Assembly: GCF_029688865.1 (NCBI RefSeq) | Contig: NZ_JARUKV010000032.1 | Location: forward strand, 1 to 49,403 | Source: Natronococcus sp. A-GB7 | GTDB lineage: Archaea > Halobacteriota > Halobacteria > Halobacteriales > Natrialbaceae | DNA: 49,403 nt | Direction of reading: 5' to 3' | In this document: positions 1 to 8,473 of the stretch, piece by piece | How positions within the stretch are numbered: the stretch's first letter is position 1 | How the letters are laid out: the number at the start of each line of letters is the position of its first letter | The notes under the pieces: model-generated | What the model was told of the DNA's origin: nothing | The model's database searches: none | The model's input: the letters and a program-made list of their open reading frames with translations, nothing else | Translations under genes and position numbers: made by a program

Positions 1-777
1 AAATCAAGAATTCGATCGTTTGCCGTCTTAGTGGCAGCGGGCACTCTTGGCATTCTAGCATTGCTCGGTGAGGGTTTTCTCAACCCAGCACAGTATGAGG
101 AGCTGGCGGCGGAAGTTGGAACAACCCCCGAACTCGTTCTGTTTGCTGCTGCTGTACAAACGTTTATCCTAATGACGGTCGCGATCGTGGCGGGCCTTTG
201 GGCGGCCCCCAAGCTGGGATTCGATTCGCATCTAGTGAACCGCGTTACGGACGGTTCTTCCCTTCTTGAGTCAATACAATCGGAGTTCAAACCAGCACTC
301 GGTGTCGGTGGTGCGATCGGAGTCATGTTAATTGTGGCAGAACGAATTGCACCTGAGATATCAAATGGTGAAGAGTACGAAATGAGCGTTGAACTCCTCG
401 TACAATCGGTTCCACTTCGGCTCTTCTACGGAGGTATCACCGAAGAACTCCTGCTACGCTGGGGAGTGATGTCCCTTATCGTGTTGTTGGTTTGGAGACT
501 ACACGGGAGACGGGGAGATTCACCGTCAGCCGGCATCGTGTGGATTGGGATCGTTATTGCGGCAATCCTCTTCGGTGTTGGACACTTACCGATGGCAGCA
601 AGTATCTACGGAGCACTCACAGTCGAAGTTCTCGCGTTCGTTGTGGGTGCAAATGCAATCGGTGGTATCGGATTCGGATGGCTATTCTGGCGGTACAGTC
701 TCGAAGCCGCGATTATCGCTCATGCCTTCGCTCATGTCGTCGCAGTCACCATCTGGGTAGCTCTACTACTTGTTTGA
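1..777 (+). CDS. CPBP-family intramembrane glutamic protease, 5' end outside the window
   Basis: Polytopic membrane protein with the CPBP (CAAX protease and bacteriocin-processing) signature. Counting from the GTG at 31, the family motif EELLLR gives E138, E139 and R143. Motif 2 is FGVGH (F181, H185), and motif 3 is the H231/H235 pair in a C-terminal helix, so all expected catalytic residues are present. The frame stays open to base 1, so the true start probably lies upstream and the GTG at 31 is only a fallback. The family acts as membrane-embedded proteases or maturation enzymes; the substrate here is unknown. The gene is visibly less GC-rich than the rest of the window and next to a broken gene, which suggests accessory DNA. 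Confidence 0.8.
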   Translation, partial: KSRIRSFAVLVAAGTLGILALLGEGFLNPAQYEELAAEVGTTPELVLFAAAVQTFILMTVAIVAGLWAAPKLGFDSHLVNRVTDGSSLLESIQSEFKPALGVGGAIGVMLIVAERIAPEISNGEEYEMSVELLVQSVPLRLFYGGITEELLLRWGVMSLIVLLVWRLHGRRGDSPSAGIVWIGIVIAAILFGVGHLPMAASIYGALTVEVLAFVVGANAIGGIGFGWLFWRYSLEAAIIAHAFAHVVAVTIWVALLLV

Positions 778-921
778 ACTGTTCGTCGAGTTGTGCCGAT
801 ACATCCTCCGGATGTTGCACGTTTCTTGTATCAACTTCTGATGAGCTCAGTCCCGTTCGTGAAAGATACAGGGCGCGCATATTTCACGGGAGGGTTACAA
901 AAAGCCAACTGGTCAGATCGA

Positions 922-1143
922 TCAGTACGGTTCGAACACGTACATGTTATCCATATTGATATCATAGAAGACCGTCCCGTGGGGCATTTGATAGAACCGC
1001 CAGAGTGCGTAGGCATCTCCCATTGCTCCGCCCGTATTCGATACGGGACGAAAAACGCCGTGGTGGCGATAATCGGCTGGGGGACCGCGAGCAACGGCAG
1101 ACAGATAGCCGTAATAATCGCTAACGGTGCGATGCCGACCTAA
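922..1143 (-). pseudogene. Remnant of a DUF3267-type (zincin-like) membrane metalloprotease, frameshifted and truncated
   Basis: On the minus strand one frame gives a hydrophobic run (VGIAPLAIITAICLPLLAV and onward to FFVP). A +1 shift near 1040-1060 continues into SNTGGAMGDAYALWRF and then a FYDINMDNMYVFEPY tail. A helix followed by N-x-x-G-x-x-GD and a D-x-D tail resembles the C-terminal half of haloarchaeal DUF3267 proteins as I remember them. The HExxH half is missing: the first frame meets a stop right upstream (1141-1143). The two joined halves look like one protein, so this is best read as a decayed gene. The family call rests on recognition, not on a search. Confidence 0.5.
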
Positions 1144-1159
1144 AGCATTGTTTATCATT

Positions 1160-1683
1160 CAACGACTTGTAAGGAGAATGACGGTTGGTTGGAAATACTG
1201 CCTACTCGTCGTGACTTCTGGGCTGAAAGATGCGGGTTATGATTAATCGAGAGGGGCCTGTTGAAACCCTCTAACCCTAACAAGAACTGTGTGCTGAATA
1301 GAGGGCGCAAATGTAGCATGGGACAGAGGCTCTAGCGCGAAGCGAATACATCGTGCTCAACCCATGCTCTATATTTACCAGGCTTCTCTTGACAGCTATC
1401 GGAGAAGTAGATTGCTGTGCCGTTACCTATCTTGACCTGCACCTACCGCGAGTTTCACAGCTAATTCTGCATAGATGGATTGTACCGCTCTCTGTGTAGT
1501 GCGCGGTACTCCAATCATCCACAGTGCTATTCCGTTCGTGCCGAAGCCCGTTGAACGACCCACTCGAGCTGTCCACCGACCGTTCGGCATCCGTACTACT
1601 TCCCGACCTCGGTATGAGTTCCCATCCCTCGCAGGGAACCGCTTTATCCCTGCAGCTATGGGAGGGAGTCCCGAACGGACCCA
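1160..1683. other. Intergenic stretch without a convincing gene
   Basis: No credible coding sequence is seen on either strand; the longer open frames here are shadows with compositions unlike the neighbours. Around 1240-1330 the text (ending in a GTGCTGAATAGAGGGCGC block) faintly resembles the ends of haloarchaeal IS5-type elements, without a transposase. A TATA-like TTTATC at 1643-1648 may be the promoter of the ferredoxin gene that follows. GC rises sharply after about 1600. Confidence 0.4.
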
Positions 1684-1737
1684 ATGTCAGAAAATAGTAA
1701 CTTCCCGACGGCGAGACGAGGTGAGCGACCGCGATGA
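1684..1737 (+). CDS. Possible 17-residue leader peptide upstream of the polyferredoxin
   Basis: ATG at 1684 opens a short frame (MSENSNFPTARRGERPR) whose TGA overlaps the next ATG as ATGA at 1734-1737. It lies about 36 nt behind a TATA-like element at 1643-1648, and a GAGGTGAG Shine-Dalgarno-like stretch lies inside it before the downstream start. The overlap would allow translational coupling. The peptide is basic and short, so chance is a real alternative. Confidence 0.25.
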   Translation: MSENSNFPTARRGERPR

Positions 1738-3155
1738 GCTCCGACGAGGACGGAGGGCTCGGGGACGACCCGTTCCATCCCCTCGGGGACGCCGCCGAGG
1801 AGGACTTCCGGGCCATGCTCGAGGAGACCGAGTACGACGCCGATCTCGGGATGGCGATGGCCGAGGACGCCATGCGGGTCACGAAGGGCGAGCTCTCGGA
1901 GGCCGCGTTCCACGAGCGCTACCACGAGGACGTCCTCGAGGAGTTCGGCGAGGACCAGCGGCCGACGAAGGAGGCCTACGAGAACGCTAAAGCGGAGGCG
2001 AAGGGAACGCTCTCGGGAATGCTCTCTCGGTTCGGAGGCGACGGCGAGGACTCGCGCCGAGGGACGATGAAGAAAATGGGCGCCGGCGCGGCCGCCATCG
2101 GCCTGGGCGCCTGGGGAACGGCCGAGAACGGGGACGAGTCGGAACCCGATATCGTTGCGGCTCAGGAGGAAGGCGAGGACGAGGGCGACGGTGACGGCGT
2201 CCAGTGGGGGATGACGCTCGACCTCGAGACCTGCGACGGCTGTCTCTCGTGTGTCGTCGCGTGCAACCAGGAGCACAACTGGGACGAGGGCGCCAACTGG
2301 ATGTACATCATCGCCTACGGCGACGGCACCGTCGAGTCCCCCGACGCCGACGACTTCGAGGGGACGCGAGACTTCAACTACCTGATCCGTCCCTGTCAGC
2401 ACTGCACGGACGCCCCCTGCGAGAAGGTGTGTCCGACGACGGCCCGTCACACCCGCGACGAGGGCGGGCTCGTGCTCACCGACTACGACGTCTGTATCGG
2501 CTGTCGGTACTGCCAGGTCGCCTGTCCCTACGGCGTCAACTACTTCCAGTGGGGCGAACCCGAGGTCGACGCTCCCTCCGAGGAGCTCGAGGAGGACATG
2601 ATGTACGACCAGCGCGGCCGCTGGGTCAGCGGCCGGGGTCCCCGCGGGGTCATGGAGAAGTGCATCTTCGACCCGGCCCGCCAGGACGGCCAGATGGGCG
2701 ACGAGATGGTCGGCACGACGGCCTGCGAGGATGCCTGCCCGCCAGGAGCGATTCAGTTCGGCGATATGAACGATCCCGACAGCGACCCCCAGCGGTACGT
2801 CGCGAACGTTCCGCTCGCCCGCGCCGTCGAACACGACCCGGACGACGAGGAGCTACAGGACGCCATCGCCGTCCTCGAGGGCGAGGAGGAACCCGCCGAC
2901 GAGGACGACGAGGACGGGCTGACAGAGGAGGAGGCCGAGCGGCTCCTGCGGGGCGAGTACGGCGAGCCCGACTCGACGTTCCGGCTCCTCCAGGAGTACA
3001 ACACCGACCCGAACGTCCTCTACCTCGGTAACGAGCCGGGGCCGGACGCCGAGCAGGTTCCGGGACCGGTCGCCTACGACGACGTCGGCCAGGTCGACAA
3101 CCGCAAGGACGTCCTCGACGAGGGGACGGTCGGCGACACCGACCTCTCGCTTTGA
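1734..3155 (+). CDS. DmsB/PsrB-type four-cluster ferredoxin subunit with internal Tat-like motif and acidic tail
   Basis: 473 residues. Four Fe-S ligand groups follow the DmsB/PsrB/NrfC order: C167/170/173/177, C221/224/229/233, C254/257/260/264 and C310/C331/C335. In the last group the second cysteine is replaced by Asp (CIFD, D313). The N-terminal 105 residues are an acidic helical domain, followed by a Tat-like stretch (SRRGTMKK and a hydrophobic AAAIGLGAWG) at about 107-128. That is an unusual internal position. Residues 345-473 form an acidic tail. Such subunits normally pass electrons between a molybdopterin or other catalytic subunit and a NrfD-type membrane quinol anchor. Neither partner is next to it, so the redox partner is unknown. 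Confidence 0.8.
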   Translation: MSSDEDGGLGDDPFHPLGDAAEEDFRAMLEETEYDADLGMAMAEDAMRVTKGELSEAAFHERYHEDVLEEFGEDQRPTKEAYENAKAEAKGTLSGMLSRFGGDGEDSRRGTMKKMGAGAAAIGLGAWGTAENGDESEPDIVAAQEEGEDEGDGDGVQWGMTLDLETCDGCLSCVVACNQEHNWDEGANWMYIIAYGDGTVESPDADDFEGTRDFNYLIRPCQHCTDAPCEKVCPTTARHTRDEGGLVLTDYDVCIGCRYCQVACPYGVNYFQWGEPEVDAPSEELEEDMMYDQRGRWVSGRGPRGVMEKCIFDPARQDGQMGDEMVGTTACEDACPPGAIQFGDMNDPDSDPQRYVANVPLARAVEHDPDDEELQDAIAVLEGEEEPADEDDEDGLTEEEAERLLRGEYGEPDSTFRLLQEYNTDPNVLYLGNEPGPDAEQVPGPVAYDDVGQVDNRKDVLDEGTVGDTDLSL

Positions 3156-3201
3156 GGGCGGCCTTCGAGGGCTTCATACTGCTCGAGCGTGACCCCCCGG
3201 T

Positions 3202-3399
3202 ATGGAACTCCGCCAGCGCGTCGCCGTCGGGGCGATCTGGGTCGGCGTCGCGGCGCTGATCGCGTCCACGCTGTACCCGGTGTCGTCGTTCGGGACCGAC
3301 GTGGCGCTCCGGCTGTTCGTCGTCGCCCTCGCGCTGTTTCTCGCGAGCGTCTACTTCTTCGATCCCTGGGGCATACTCAGCCGGCAGCCGTTTCACTAA
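3202..3399 (+). CDS. Small two-helix membrane protein
   Basis: 65 residues with two hydrophobic segments (about 8-28 and 34-54), a short loop between them and a C-terminal FDPWGILSRQPFH. It follows the polyferredoxin by 46 nt on the same strand and may be co-transcribed, but it is far too small to be a NrfD-type quinol anchor. I do not recognise the family. Codon use is GC-rich in third positions like its neighbours, which supports a real gene. Confidence 0.6.
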   Translation: MELRQRVAVGAIWVGVAALIASTLYPVSSFGTDVALRLFVVALALFLASVYFFDPWGILSRQPFH

Positions 3400-3518
3400 C
3401 GCAGTCGGGAGGCGATCCGACCCTCGAGCGCCCCGCTCGGTGGTACAGAGAGCCCGCTACGGTGTAGTCGAACGGATCGAAACGCTCCGCAGTCGAGCCA
3501 AAAATCGGACGTCGGGAG

Positions 3519-5045
3519 TCAGTCGTCGGCCGGCGCGAGCGGCTGCGTGTCGTGTCCAAGGAGTCGATCCAGGGCGTCGACCATCGCCTCGACGCTCGCT
3601 CGCGTGATGTCGGCCTCGCTGCGGGCGACGGTCACGGAGCGGTCGTTTCGGACCATCGTCACCTCGACGGTGACGACGGCATCGGTCCCGCCGGTGACGG
3701 CGTCGACGTGGTAGGACTCGAGCTCTGCGTCGGCCATCGAGCCGAGCGCCTCGCGTACCGCGGAGACGGCAGCGTCGACCGGACCCGAGCCGGTGCCGCT
3801 CGCGACCCGTTCCTCGCCCTCGACCTCGAGGCGGATGCTCGCGGTGGGGACCGCGCCGCCGCTGGTTGCCGTGAGGTCGAGCAGTTCGACGACGCGCTCG
3901 CGGTCGTCGCCCGTGACGTCCTCGGCGATCGCGAGCAGGTCGGCGTCGGTGACGCGACGACCGCGGTCGCCGAGTTCGGTGACCCGAGTGGCGATCTCGG
4001 CGACCTCGTCGCCGCTGGCCTCGACGCCGTGTTCCTCGAGGGTCGCCGCGACGCCGGCTCGGCCGGTGTGTTTACCCAGTGCGAGCCGTCGCTCGCGCCC
4101 GACGGTCTCGGGCGCGTAGGGCTCGTACATCTTGTCGTCCTTGAGGGTGCCATCGGTGTGGATCCCGCTCTCGTGGGTGAAGGCGTTCTCGCCGACGACG
4201 GCCTTGTTCGGCGGCAGCGGGACGCCCGTCGCTCGCGAGACGCGCTGTGCGAGGTCGTACAGCTCCTCGAGTTCCACGGTTTCGACGCCGTAGACGTGCT
4301 CGAGCGCGATCGCGACCTCCTCCAGGGCGACGTTGCCGGCGCGCTCGCCGAGCCCGTTGACGGTACAGTGGACCAGGTCCGCACCGGCCGAGACCGCCGA
4401 GATCGCGTTCGCGACGCCCAGTCCCAGATCGTCGTGGGTGTGGGCGCTGACGGGGCCGAGTTCGGCCAGCCGGGAGACGGCCTCGGCGGTGCGCTCGGGA
4501 CCCGTGTGACCGACGGTGTCGGCGAAACAGGTCCGGTCGGCGCCCGCATCGAGGGCCGTCCCCATCAGCTCCTCGAGGTAGTCCAGATCGGCCCGGGAGC
4601 CGTCCTCGCCGATGACCTCGACCCAGAGGCCGTGGTCGGTGGCGTACTCGACGAGGTCGGCCGTCTTCGCGAGGTTGTCCTCGCGGGAGGTGCCGACCTT
4701 CCCCTCGACGTGGCGGTCGCTGGCGGGGACGACGACGTGGACGCCGTCGACGTCGCAGTCGAGCGCGAGGTCGACGTCGCCGGTCATCCCGCGACAGAAG
4801 CTCGTCACGCGGGCGTCGAGGTCGAGGTCGGTCACCCGCGAGATCGCCTGTCGCTCGCCCGCGCCGGTACAGGCGCTACCGGCCTCGACGACCGAGACGC
4901 CGGCTCGCTCGAGCCCGCGGGCGATCTCGACTTTCTCGTCGGGAGAGAGGGAGACACCCGGGGCTTGTTCGCCGTCGCGAAGCGTCGTATCGAGAAGGCG
5001 CACTGTACGGTCGGCTGCAATCGTCTGCTCCGGAGTCGTAGTCAC
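3519..5045 (-). CDS. 2-isopropylmalate synthase / (R)-citramalate synthase family
   Basis: Acetyl-CoA-dependent aldol-type synthase for leucine or (through citramalate) isoleucine synthesis. The catalytic TIM-barrel signatures are DTTLRDGEQAPG, the metal-binding HTHDDLG and NGLGERAGN. A C-terminal LeuA-type regulatory domain follows (roughly the last 130 residues, containing TATSGGAVPTASIRLEVEGE). The frame can be extended to an ATG at 5153, but the extra residues are basic and unlike haloarchaeal protein, so a GTG start is preferred: 5045 (VTTTPEQ) or 5003 (MRLLDTTLRDGEQ, closest to the family's usual N-terminus). Sequence alone does not separate isopropylmalate from citramalate synthase. 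It is transcribed divergently from the phosphoribosyltransferase at 5289. Confidence 0.85.
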   Translation of the reverse strand: MTTTPEQTIAADRTVRLLDTTLRDGEQAPGVSLSPDEKVEIARGLERAGVSVVEAGSACTGAGERQAISRVTDLDLDARVTSFCRGMTGDVDLALDCDVDGVHVVVPASDRHVEGKVGTSREDNLAKTADLVEYATDHGLWVEVIGEDGSRADLDYLEELMGTALDAGADRTCFADTVGHTGPERTAEAVSRLAELGPVSAHTHDDLGLGVANAISAVSAGADLVHCTVNGLGERAGNVALEEVAIALEHVYGVETVELEELYDLAQRVSRATGVPLPPNKAVVGENAFTHESGIHTDGTLKDDKMYEPYAPETVGRERRLALGKHTGRAGVAATLEEHGVEASGDEVAEIATRVTELGDRGRRVTDADLLAIAEDVTGDDRERVVELLDLTATSGGAVPTASIRLEVEGEERVASGTGSGPVDAAVSAVREALGSMADAELESYHVDAVTGGTDAVVTVEVTMVRNDRSVTVARSEADITRASVEAMVDALDRLLGHDTQPLAPADD

Positions 5046-5288
5046 GAAGGAAGGGTTATTTCCGTCCTGGAATTTCGCGCCCAGCCGGGTTGCCCCGACT
5101 TCCTCTATCCTCGGACTCCGGCGTTGAGAACGAATCTCGTGCCATCGTATCACGACCTATTCGGACGGGGCGACTTAACCTCGCCGGTCTCGGCACCATC
5201 TGCGTCCGTCGGCGCCACCGTCGAGCCGTCGTCTCCGTTCGACGCGAGAACCCCAACGACAATCGGCCCTCTCGACGTAGGTGAGGAC

Positions 5289-5849
5289 ATGGACCCCACG
5301 CTGGAACCGCTCGCGCGGTCGCTCCGTGCGGCGCCGATCGTCGACCGCGACGGCTACGACTACTTCGTCCACGGCGTCACCGACGGCGTTCCGGTCGTCG
5401 AACCCGACGTTCTCGAGGCCGTCGTCGCCGGCTTCCGCGAGCGAATCGACTTCGAGAGCGTCGACGTCCTCGTCGCGCCGGAGGCGATGGGAATTCACCA
5501 CGCGACGGCGCTCTCGATGGCAACCGCCGTTCCGTTCGTCGTCGTCCGCAAGCGCACCTACGGCTTCCCGGACGAGATCGCGATCCACCAGGAGACCGGT
5601 TACGGCGAGAGCGAACTGTTCCTGAACGGAATCGAGGCCGGTGATCGGGTCGTCCTCGTCGACGACGTTCTCTCGACGGGACACACGATCGAGGCCGTCT
5701 GTGCGGCCCTCGAGGACGTCGGCGCGGAGCTCGTCGACGTCGCGGTCGTCCTTCGGCGCGTCGACCGCGCTCGCGAGGAGTTCGACAGGTCGGTGACGGC
5801 GCTGTTCGACGTCCAGGTCGTCGATGGCGCACTCGAGATCGTCGAGTAG
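5289..5849 (+). CDS. hpt: Purine phosphoribosyltransferase-like protein (HGPRTase-like)
   Basis: 186 residues. The PRPP-binding loop is VVLVDDVLSTGHTIEA, preceded by the type I PRTase core (VDVLVAPEAMGIHHATALS, and VPFVVVRKRTYGFPDE). Haloarchaeal proteins of this pattern are annotated as hypoxanthine/guanine or adenine phosphoribosyltransferases, converting a free base plus PRPP to a nucleotide in salvage. The start is the ATG at 5289, about 5 nt behind AGGTGAGG. A TTAACC element near 5174 may be the promoter. The gene ends directly against the opposing DUF192 gene, with no gap. Base specificity cannot be read from the sequence. Confidence 0.8.
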   Translation: MDPTLEPLARSLRAAPIVDRDGYDYFVHGVTDGVPVVEPDVLEAVVAGFRERIDFESVDVLVAPEAMGIHHATALSMATAVPFVVVRKRTYGFPDEIAIHQETGYGESELFLNGIEAGDRVVLVDDVLSTGHTIEAVCAALEDVGAELVDVAVVLRRVDRAREEFDRSVTALFDVQVVDGALEIVE

Positions 5850-6203
5850 TTACGTCGGCTCGAGAGCCAGTTCGTCGCCGGGCTCGACGCCGTCGGCCGC
5901 CCCGGCGGGTAGCTCGAGCAGCAGGTCGGCCTCGCTTCGGGCGAACCCACGCCAGGGCAACAGCCGTTCGACGCGCTCGACGACGCCGTCGACGACCCAG
6001 ATCACGTCGAGCGGGACGAAGACGAACAGCATGTGCACGTCCCGGGGCCGTGCCGAGTCGAACCGAAACGCCAGCGCGTACCCCTCCGGTAGCGAACGGC
6101 GAAACATGAGCCCGCGGAGCTGAGCCGGCATGGAGTCGGCCGTCTCCACGGTCGCGGCCAGCTGGCGGGCGGCACCGGATTTCGGGTGGTGGCGCAGTCG
6201 CAC
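5850..6203 (-). CDS. DUF192 family protein
   Basis: 117 residues matching the DUF192 beta-barrel: RGLMFRRSLPEGYALAF, then RDVHMLFVFVPLDVIWVVDG, with the motif LLELPAG near the end. Many bacterial members carry a signal peptide; this one has none and is probably cytoplasmic. No biochemical role is established for the family. It is convergent with the phosphoribosyltransferase, the two stop codons abutting at 5849/5850. Confidence 0.8.
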   Translation of the reverse strand: MRLRHHPKSGAARQLAATVETADSMPAQLRGLMFRRSLPEGYALAFRFDSARPRDVHMLFVFVPLDVIWVVDGVVERVERLLPWRGFARSEADLLLELPAGAADGVEPGDELALEPT

Positions 6204-6307
6204 GCCCTCGAGTGTCCGCCGGGCCGGTAAAAGCTTCCCGTCGAACTCGAGCGGTGAGTTGGGACCGGGCGAGGGGTTGAAACGTCGTGCCCGCTAACCG
6301 GACGGCG

Positions 6308-6877
6308 ATGGAGAAAACGCCGCGAGGAACGTCCGTCGGCGTCGACGACCCCTATGCGTTCGCCGGCGTCTGCGACCGCTGTACCGACGACGGGCGGTGT
6401 CGGTACGCCTTCGAGCGTCCCGACGACGACCCGGCGTTCGCCCGCGAGCGAGCCGACGAGGAGTACGCCTGTCCCGTCCACGACCCCGACCGCGAGGAGA
6501 CGCCGGCCGACTGTCCGCACTTCCGGTCGCGAAACCGCGATCGGGAGTGCGTTCGCTGTGGCCTCGAGGAGAAACGCCTCGCCCACGACGACGAGCGGCC
6601 GCTGCTCGAGGAACACCACCTCTCCTACGCCGACGGGAGCGGGTCGTCGAGCGAGGGCGCTGACGCCGAGGCAGAGGCCGACGAACTCTCCCACGAGATC
6701 ACGGTCTACCTCTGTCGGTGGTGTCACTCGAAGGTCCACAACTCGTGGGCCCGGATCACCGACGACGTCGCACCGGAGCCGGAAGCGGTCGCCGAGCTCG
6801 AGGGCCGACGCGGGCGCGAGCTGGACGAGCTGGGGTTCGAGTCGGCGGCGACCCGCTTCGAGACCGACGAATCGTAA
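6308..6877 (+). CDS. HNH-like zinc-binding protein (DUF7097-like)
   Basis: 189 residues from the ATG at 6308; a GTG at 6287 is possible but adds non-typical residues. Cysteines and histidines are arranged as CDRC...C near the N-terminus, CPVH, DCPHF and CVRCG. A later EEHHLSY and a YLCRWCHSKVH motif follow. The CxxC / HH / CxxCHxxxH layout is that of an HNH nuclease fold with structural zinc. I recognise the N-terminus as a haloarchaeal conserved family, probably DUF7097. Nuclease activity is inference; substrate and role are unknown. Confidence 0.65.
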   Translation: MEKTPRGTSVGVDDPYAFAGVCDRCTDDGRCRYAFERPDDDPAFARERADEEYACPVHDPDREETPADCPHFRSRNRDRECVRCGLEEKRLAHDDERPLLEEHHLSYADGSGSSSEGADAEAEADELSHEITVYLCRWCHSKVHNSWARITDDVAPEPEAVAELEGRRGRELDELGFESAATRFETDES

Positions 6878-6931
6878 TAACGGTCGAGAGCACGCGACCG
6901 CACGAAGACGCGCGATCGGCACGCAAGTCGT

Positions 6932-7141
6932 TCAGTTGTTGCCGCGGGGAAGGATGTCGCCGACGCGGCGCGGTTCGCCCTGCAGGTTCGGCTGCTCGGC
7001 GACGATCTTGAGCACTTCGTGATCGGTCACGTCGTAGTAGGACTTCTCGGTGGCTTCCTCGATGAGTTCCCGCTCGAGGCGGAACTCGGTCCCTTCGTAT
7101 ACGACATCGACTCCCTCGTCGTCGAACGCGAGCGTCGTCAT
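6932..7141 (-). CDS. Small conserved haloarchaeal protein (DUF5800-like)
   Basis: 69 residues, acidic, soluble, no cysteines. It starts MTTLAFDDEGVDVVYEGTEF and ends with EPRRVGDILPRGNN. The pattern matches a small family found throughout haloarchaea that I know as DUF5800; no function is known. It is convergent with the HNH-like gene and has about 126 bp upstream before the opposing bactofilin-like gene. Confidence 0.65.
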   Translation of the reverse strand: MTTLAFDDEGVDVVYEGTEFRLERELIEEATEKSYYDVTDHEVLKIVAEQPNLQGEPRRVGDILPRGNN

Positions 7142-7267
7142 AGCTGGCTGTAGGCGATCCCCCGATAAAAAGCGGACGCCTGTGGTCGCGCGGACGCGCC
7201 TTCCGCCGCCACGCCCGCGGCCGAATCGCGCGAGCTTTATTACCCGGGGTTCACATTGGTTGCGAAC

Positions 7268-8134
7268 GTGGCGTTTCGCAGGGATCCGCTCGACGAACTC
7301 GTCGTCCCAGACGGGACCGAAGCCAAGGAGGTCGCCCTCGAGACCGACGGGGACGTCCTCGTCGGCGCCCGCTCGTCAGTCGAGTTCGGCGTCCGGGGCC
7401 GGAACGTTCTCGCGGGCGAGAGCGTCGAGTTCGGCGGCGATATCGAGGCCGAGGCCGACTGTCGGCTCGACATGTGGTGTGAGGTCGCGGACAACGTTCT
7501 GGTCGGCCAGGACGCCTACATCGGCGAGCGCGTCCACATCGGCGGCGAGATGAAAGTCGCCGGCGACCTGGATATCGGCGACGACGTCGAGATCGACGAG
7601 GGGTTCGAGGCCAACGGCTGGATCGTCATTCGGAACCCGATGCCGACGATCGTCTTCCTCTTTGTCTACCTCAAACAGCTCCTGTTGATCGGCGAGGAGG
7701 ACGCCGCCCAGCGGCTCGTCTCCCAGCTCGTCGATGACGACGAGGACGAGGACGCGGAGTCGGCCCCCGACCCGCTGATCGTCCCCCGCAACGCGACGGT
7801 GAGCGACGACGCCTGGCGCGTCTCGACGCCCGCGACGATCGGCGACGGCTGTCGGCTCCACGGCAACATCCGCGCAGAGTCGATCGACGTCGGCGAGGAC
7901 TGCAATATCTTCGGCAGCCTGCGGGCCCGCGAGGACGTGACCGTCGGCGAGGGCACCCGCATCCACGGCGATCTGACCACACGAAGCGGCGACGTAATCG
8001 TCGAGCCCGGCGCGCGGATCCTGGGCGACGTCTCCTGTTCGGACCTCGAGCTCGGACCCGGGGCCGAGGTCGACGGCTCGATCCGGGCCGACGGCGAGAT
8101 CACGATGGGGACGACCGAGCGCGACCTCGAGTAA
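7268..8134 (+). CDS. Polymer-forming (bactofilin-like) beta-helix protein
   Basis: 288 residues from the GTG at 7268 (MAFRRDPLDELVVPDGT); a TTG at 7256 also opens the frame. A TTTATT box at 7235 fits leaderless initiation at 7268. Two stretches of short repeats rich in G-D-(V/I) turns, about 20-110 and 175-280, have the pattern of right-handed beta-helix / bactofilin (polymer-forming cytoskeletal) domains. They flank a hydrophobic IVIRNPMPTIVFLFVYLKQ segment and an acidic linker. The hydrophobic segment suggests membrane contact between two beta-helices. A structural or scaffolding role is inferred from the family. Confidence 0.7.
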   Translation: MAFRRDPLDELVVPDGTEAKEVALETDGDVLVGARSSVEFGVRGRNVLAGESVEFGGDIEAEADCRLDMWCEVADNVLVGQDAYIGERVHIGGEMKVAGDLDIGDDVEIDEGFEANGWIVIRNPMPTIVFLFVYLKQLLLIGEEDAAQRLVSQLVDDDEDEDAESAPDPLIVPRNATVSDDAWRVSTPATIGDGCRLHGNIRAESIDVGEDCNIFGSLRAREDVTVGEGTRIHGDLTTRSGDVIVEPGARILGDVSCSDLELGPGAEVDGSIRADGEITMGTTERDLE

Positions 8135-8397
8135 TCGGGACGCGATCGCGGGCGACGGGAGCTCACCTTCGAGACACGTTCCTCGAGCAGTTCGAGACCG
8201 AGAGCCTGGCGTTCTCAACAGGGAGGAACCGGACGACGATCGGTTGGGCTGCTTCTACGGGTGCGTCGACCCCGACTCGATCGCCCGAGAACGATCATCA
8301 GAGCCGGGATCGACGAGTTTCGAGCACTCGGCCGAGCGTTTTCCGTCGCCTCGGGCGCGTTTCCAACCGTTCTCTCTCCCGACGATTTTCACCCCGC

Positions 8398-8473
8398 ATT
8401 CTTAATAGTGTCAGTTGCGTTAGCACGAGGCGAGTATGGTGCGAGAGAGCAACTACCAAAGAGGGGTGAGATC
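8398..8473 (+). promoter_or_regulatory. Promoter and leader of the ETF/Fix operon
   Basis: In the 339-bp gap 8135-8473 the only clear signals are a TATA-like TTAATA at 8402-8407 and a strong Shine-Dalgarno-like GAGGGGTGAG at 8461-8470, which sets the start at the GTG at 8474. The rest of the gap (8135-8397) shows no gene. Confidence 0.5.

Noticed and set aside
1240..1340. Possible end of an IS5-type insertion sequence
   Set aside because: Only a vague resemblance, no transposase, no terminal repeat pair or target duplication found.
1475..1990. Plus-strand frame of 171 codons across the ferredoxin start
   Set aside because: Overlaps the real gene in another frame, with Arg-rich composition and no family resemblance.
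3552..5849. 765-codon open frame on the plus strand through the synthase and phosphoribosyltransferase genes
   Set aside because: Only its last part (from 5289) is a real protein; the rest is the antisense shadow of the synthase gene.
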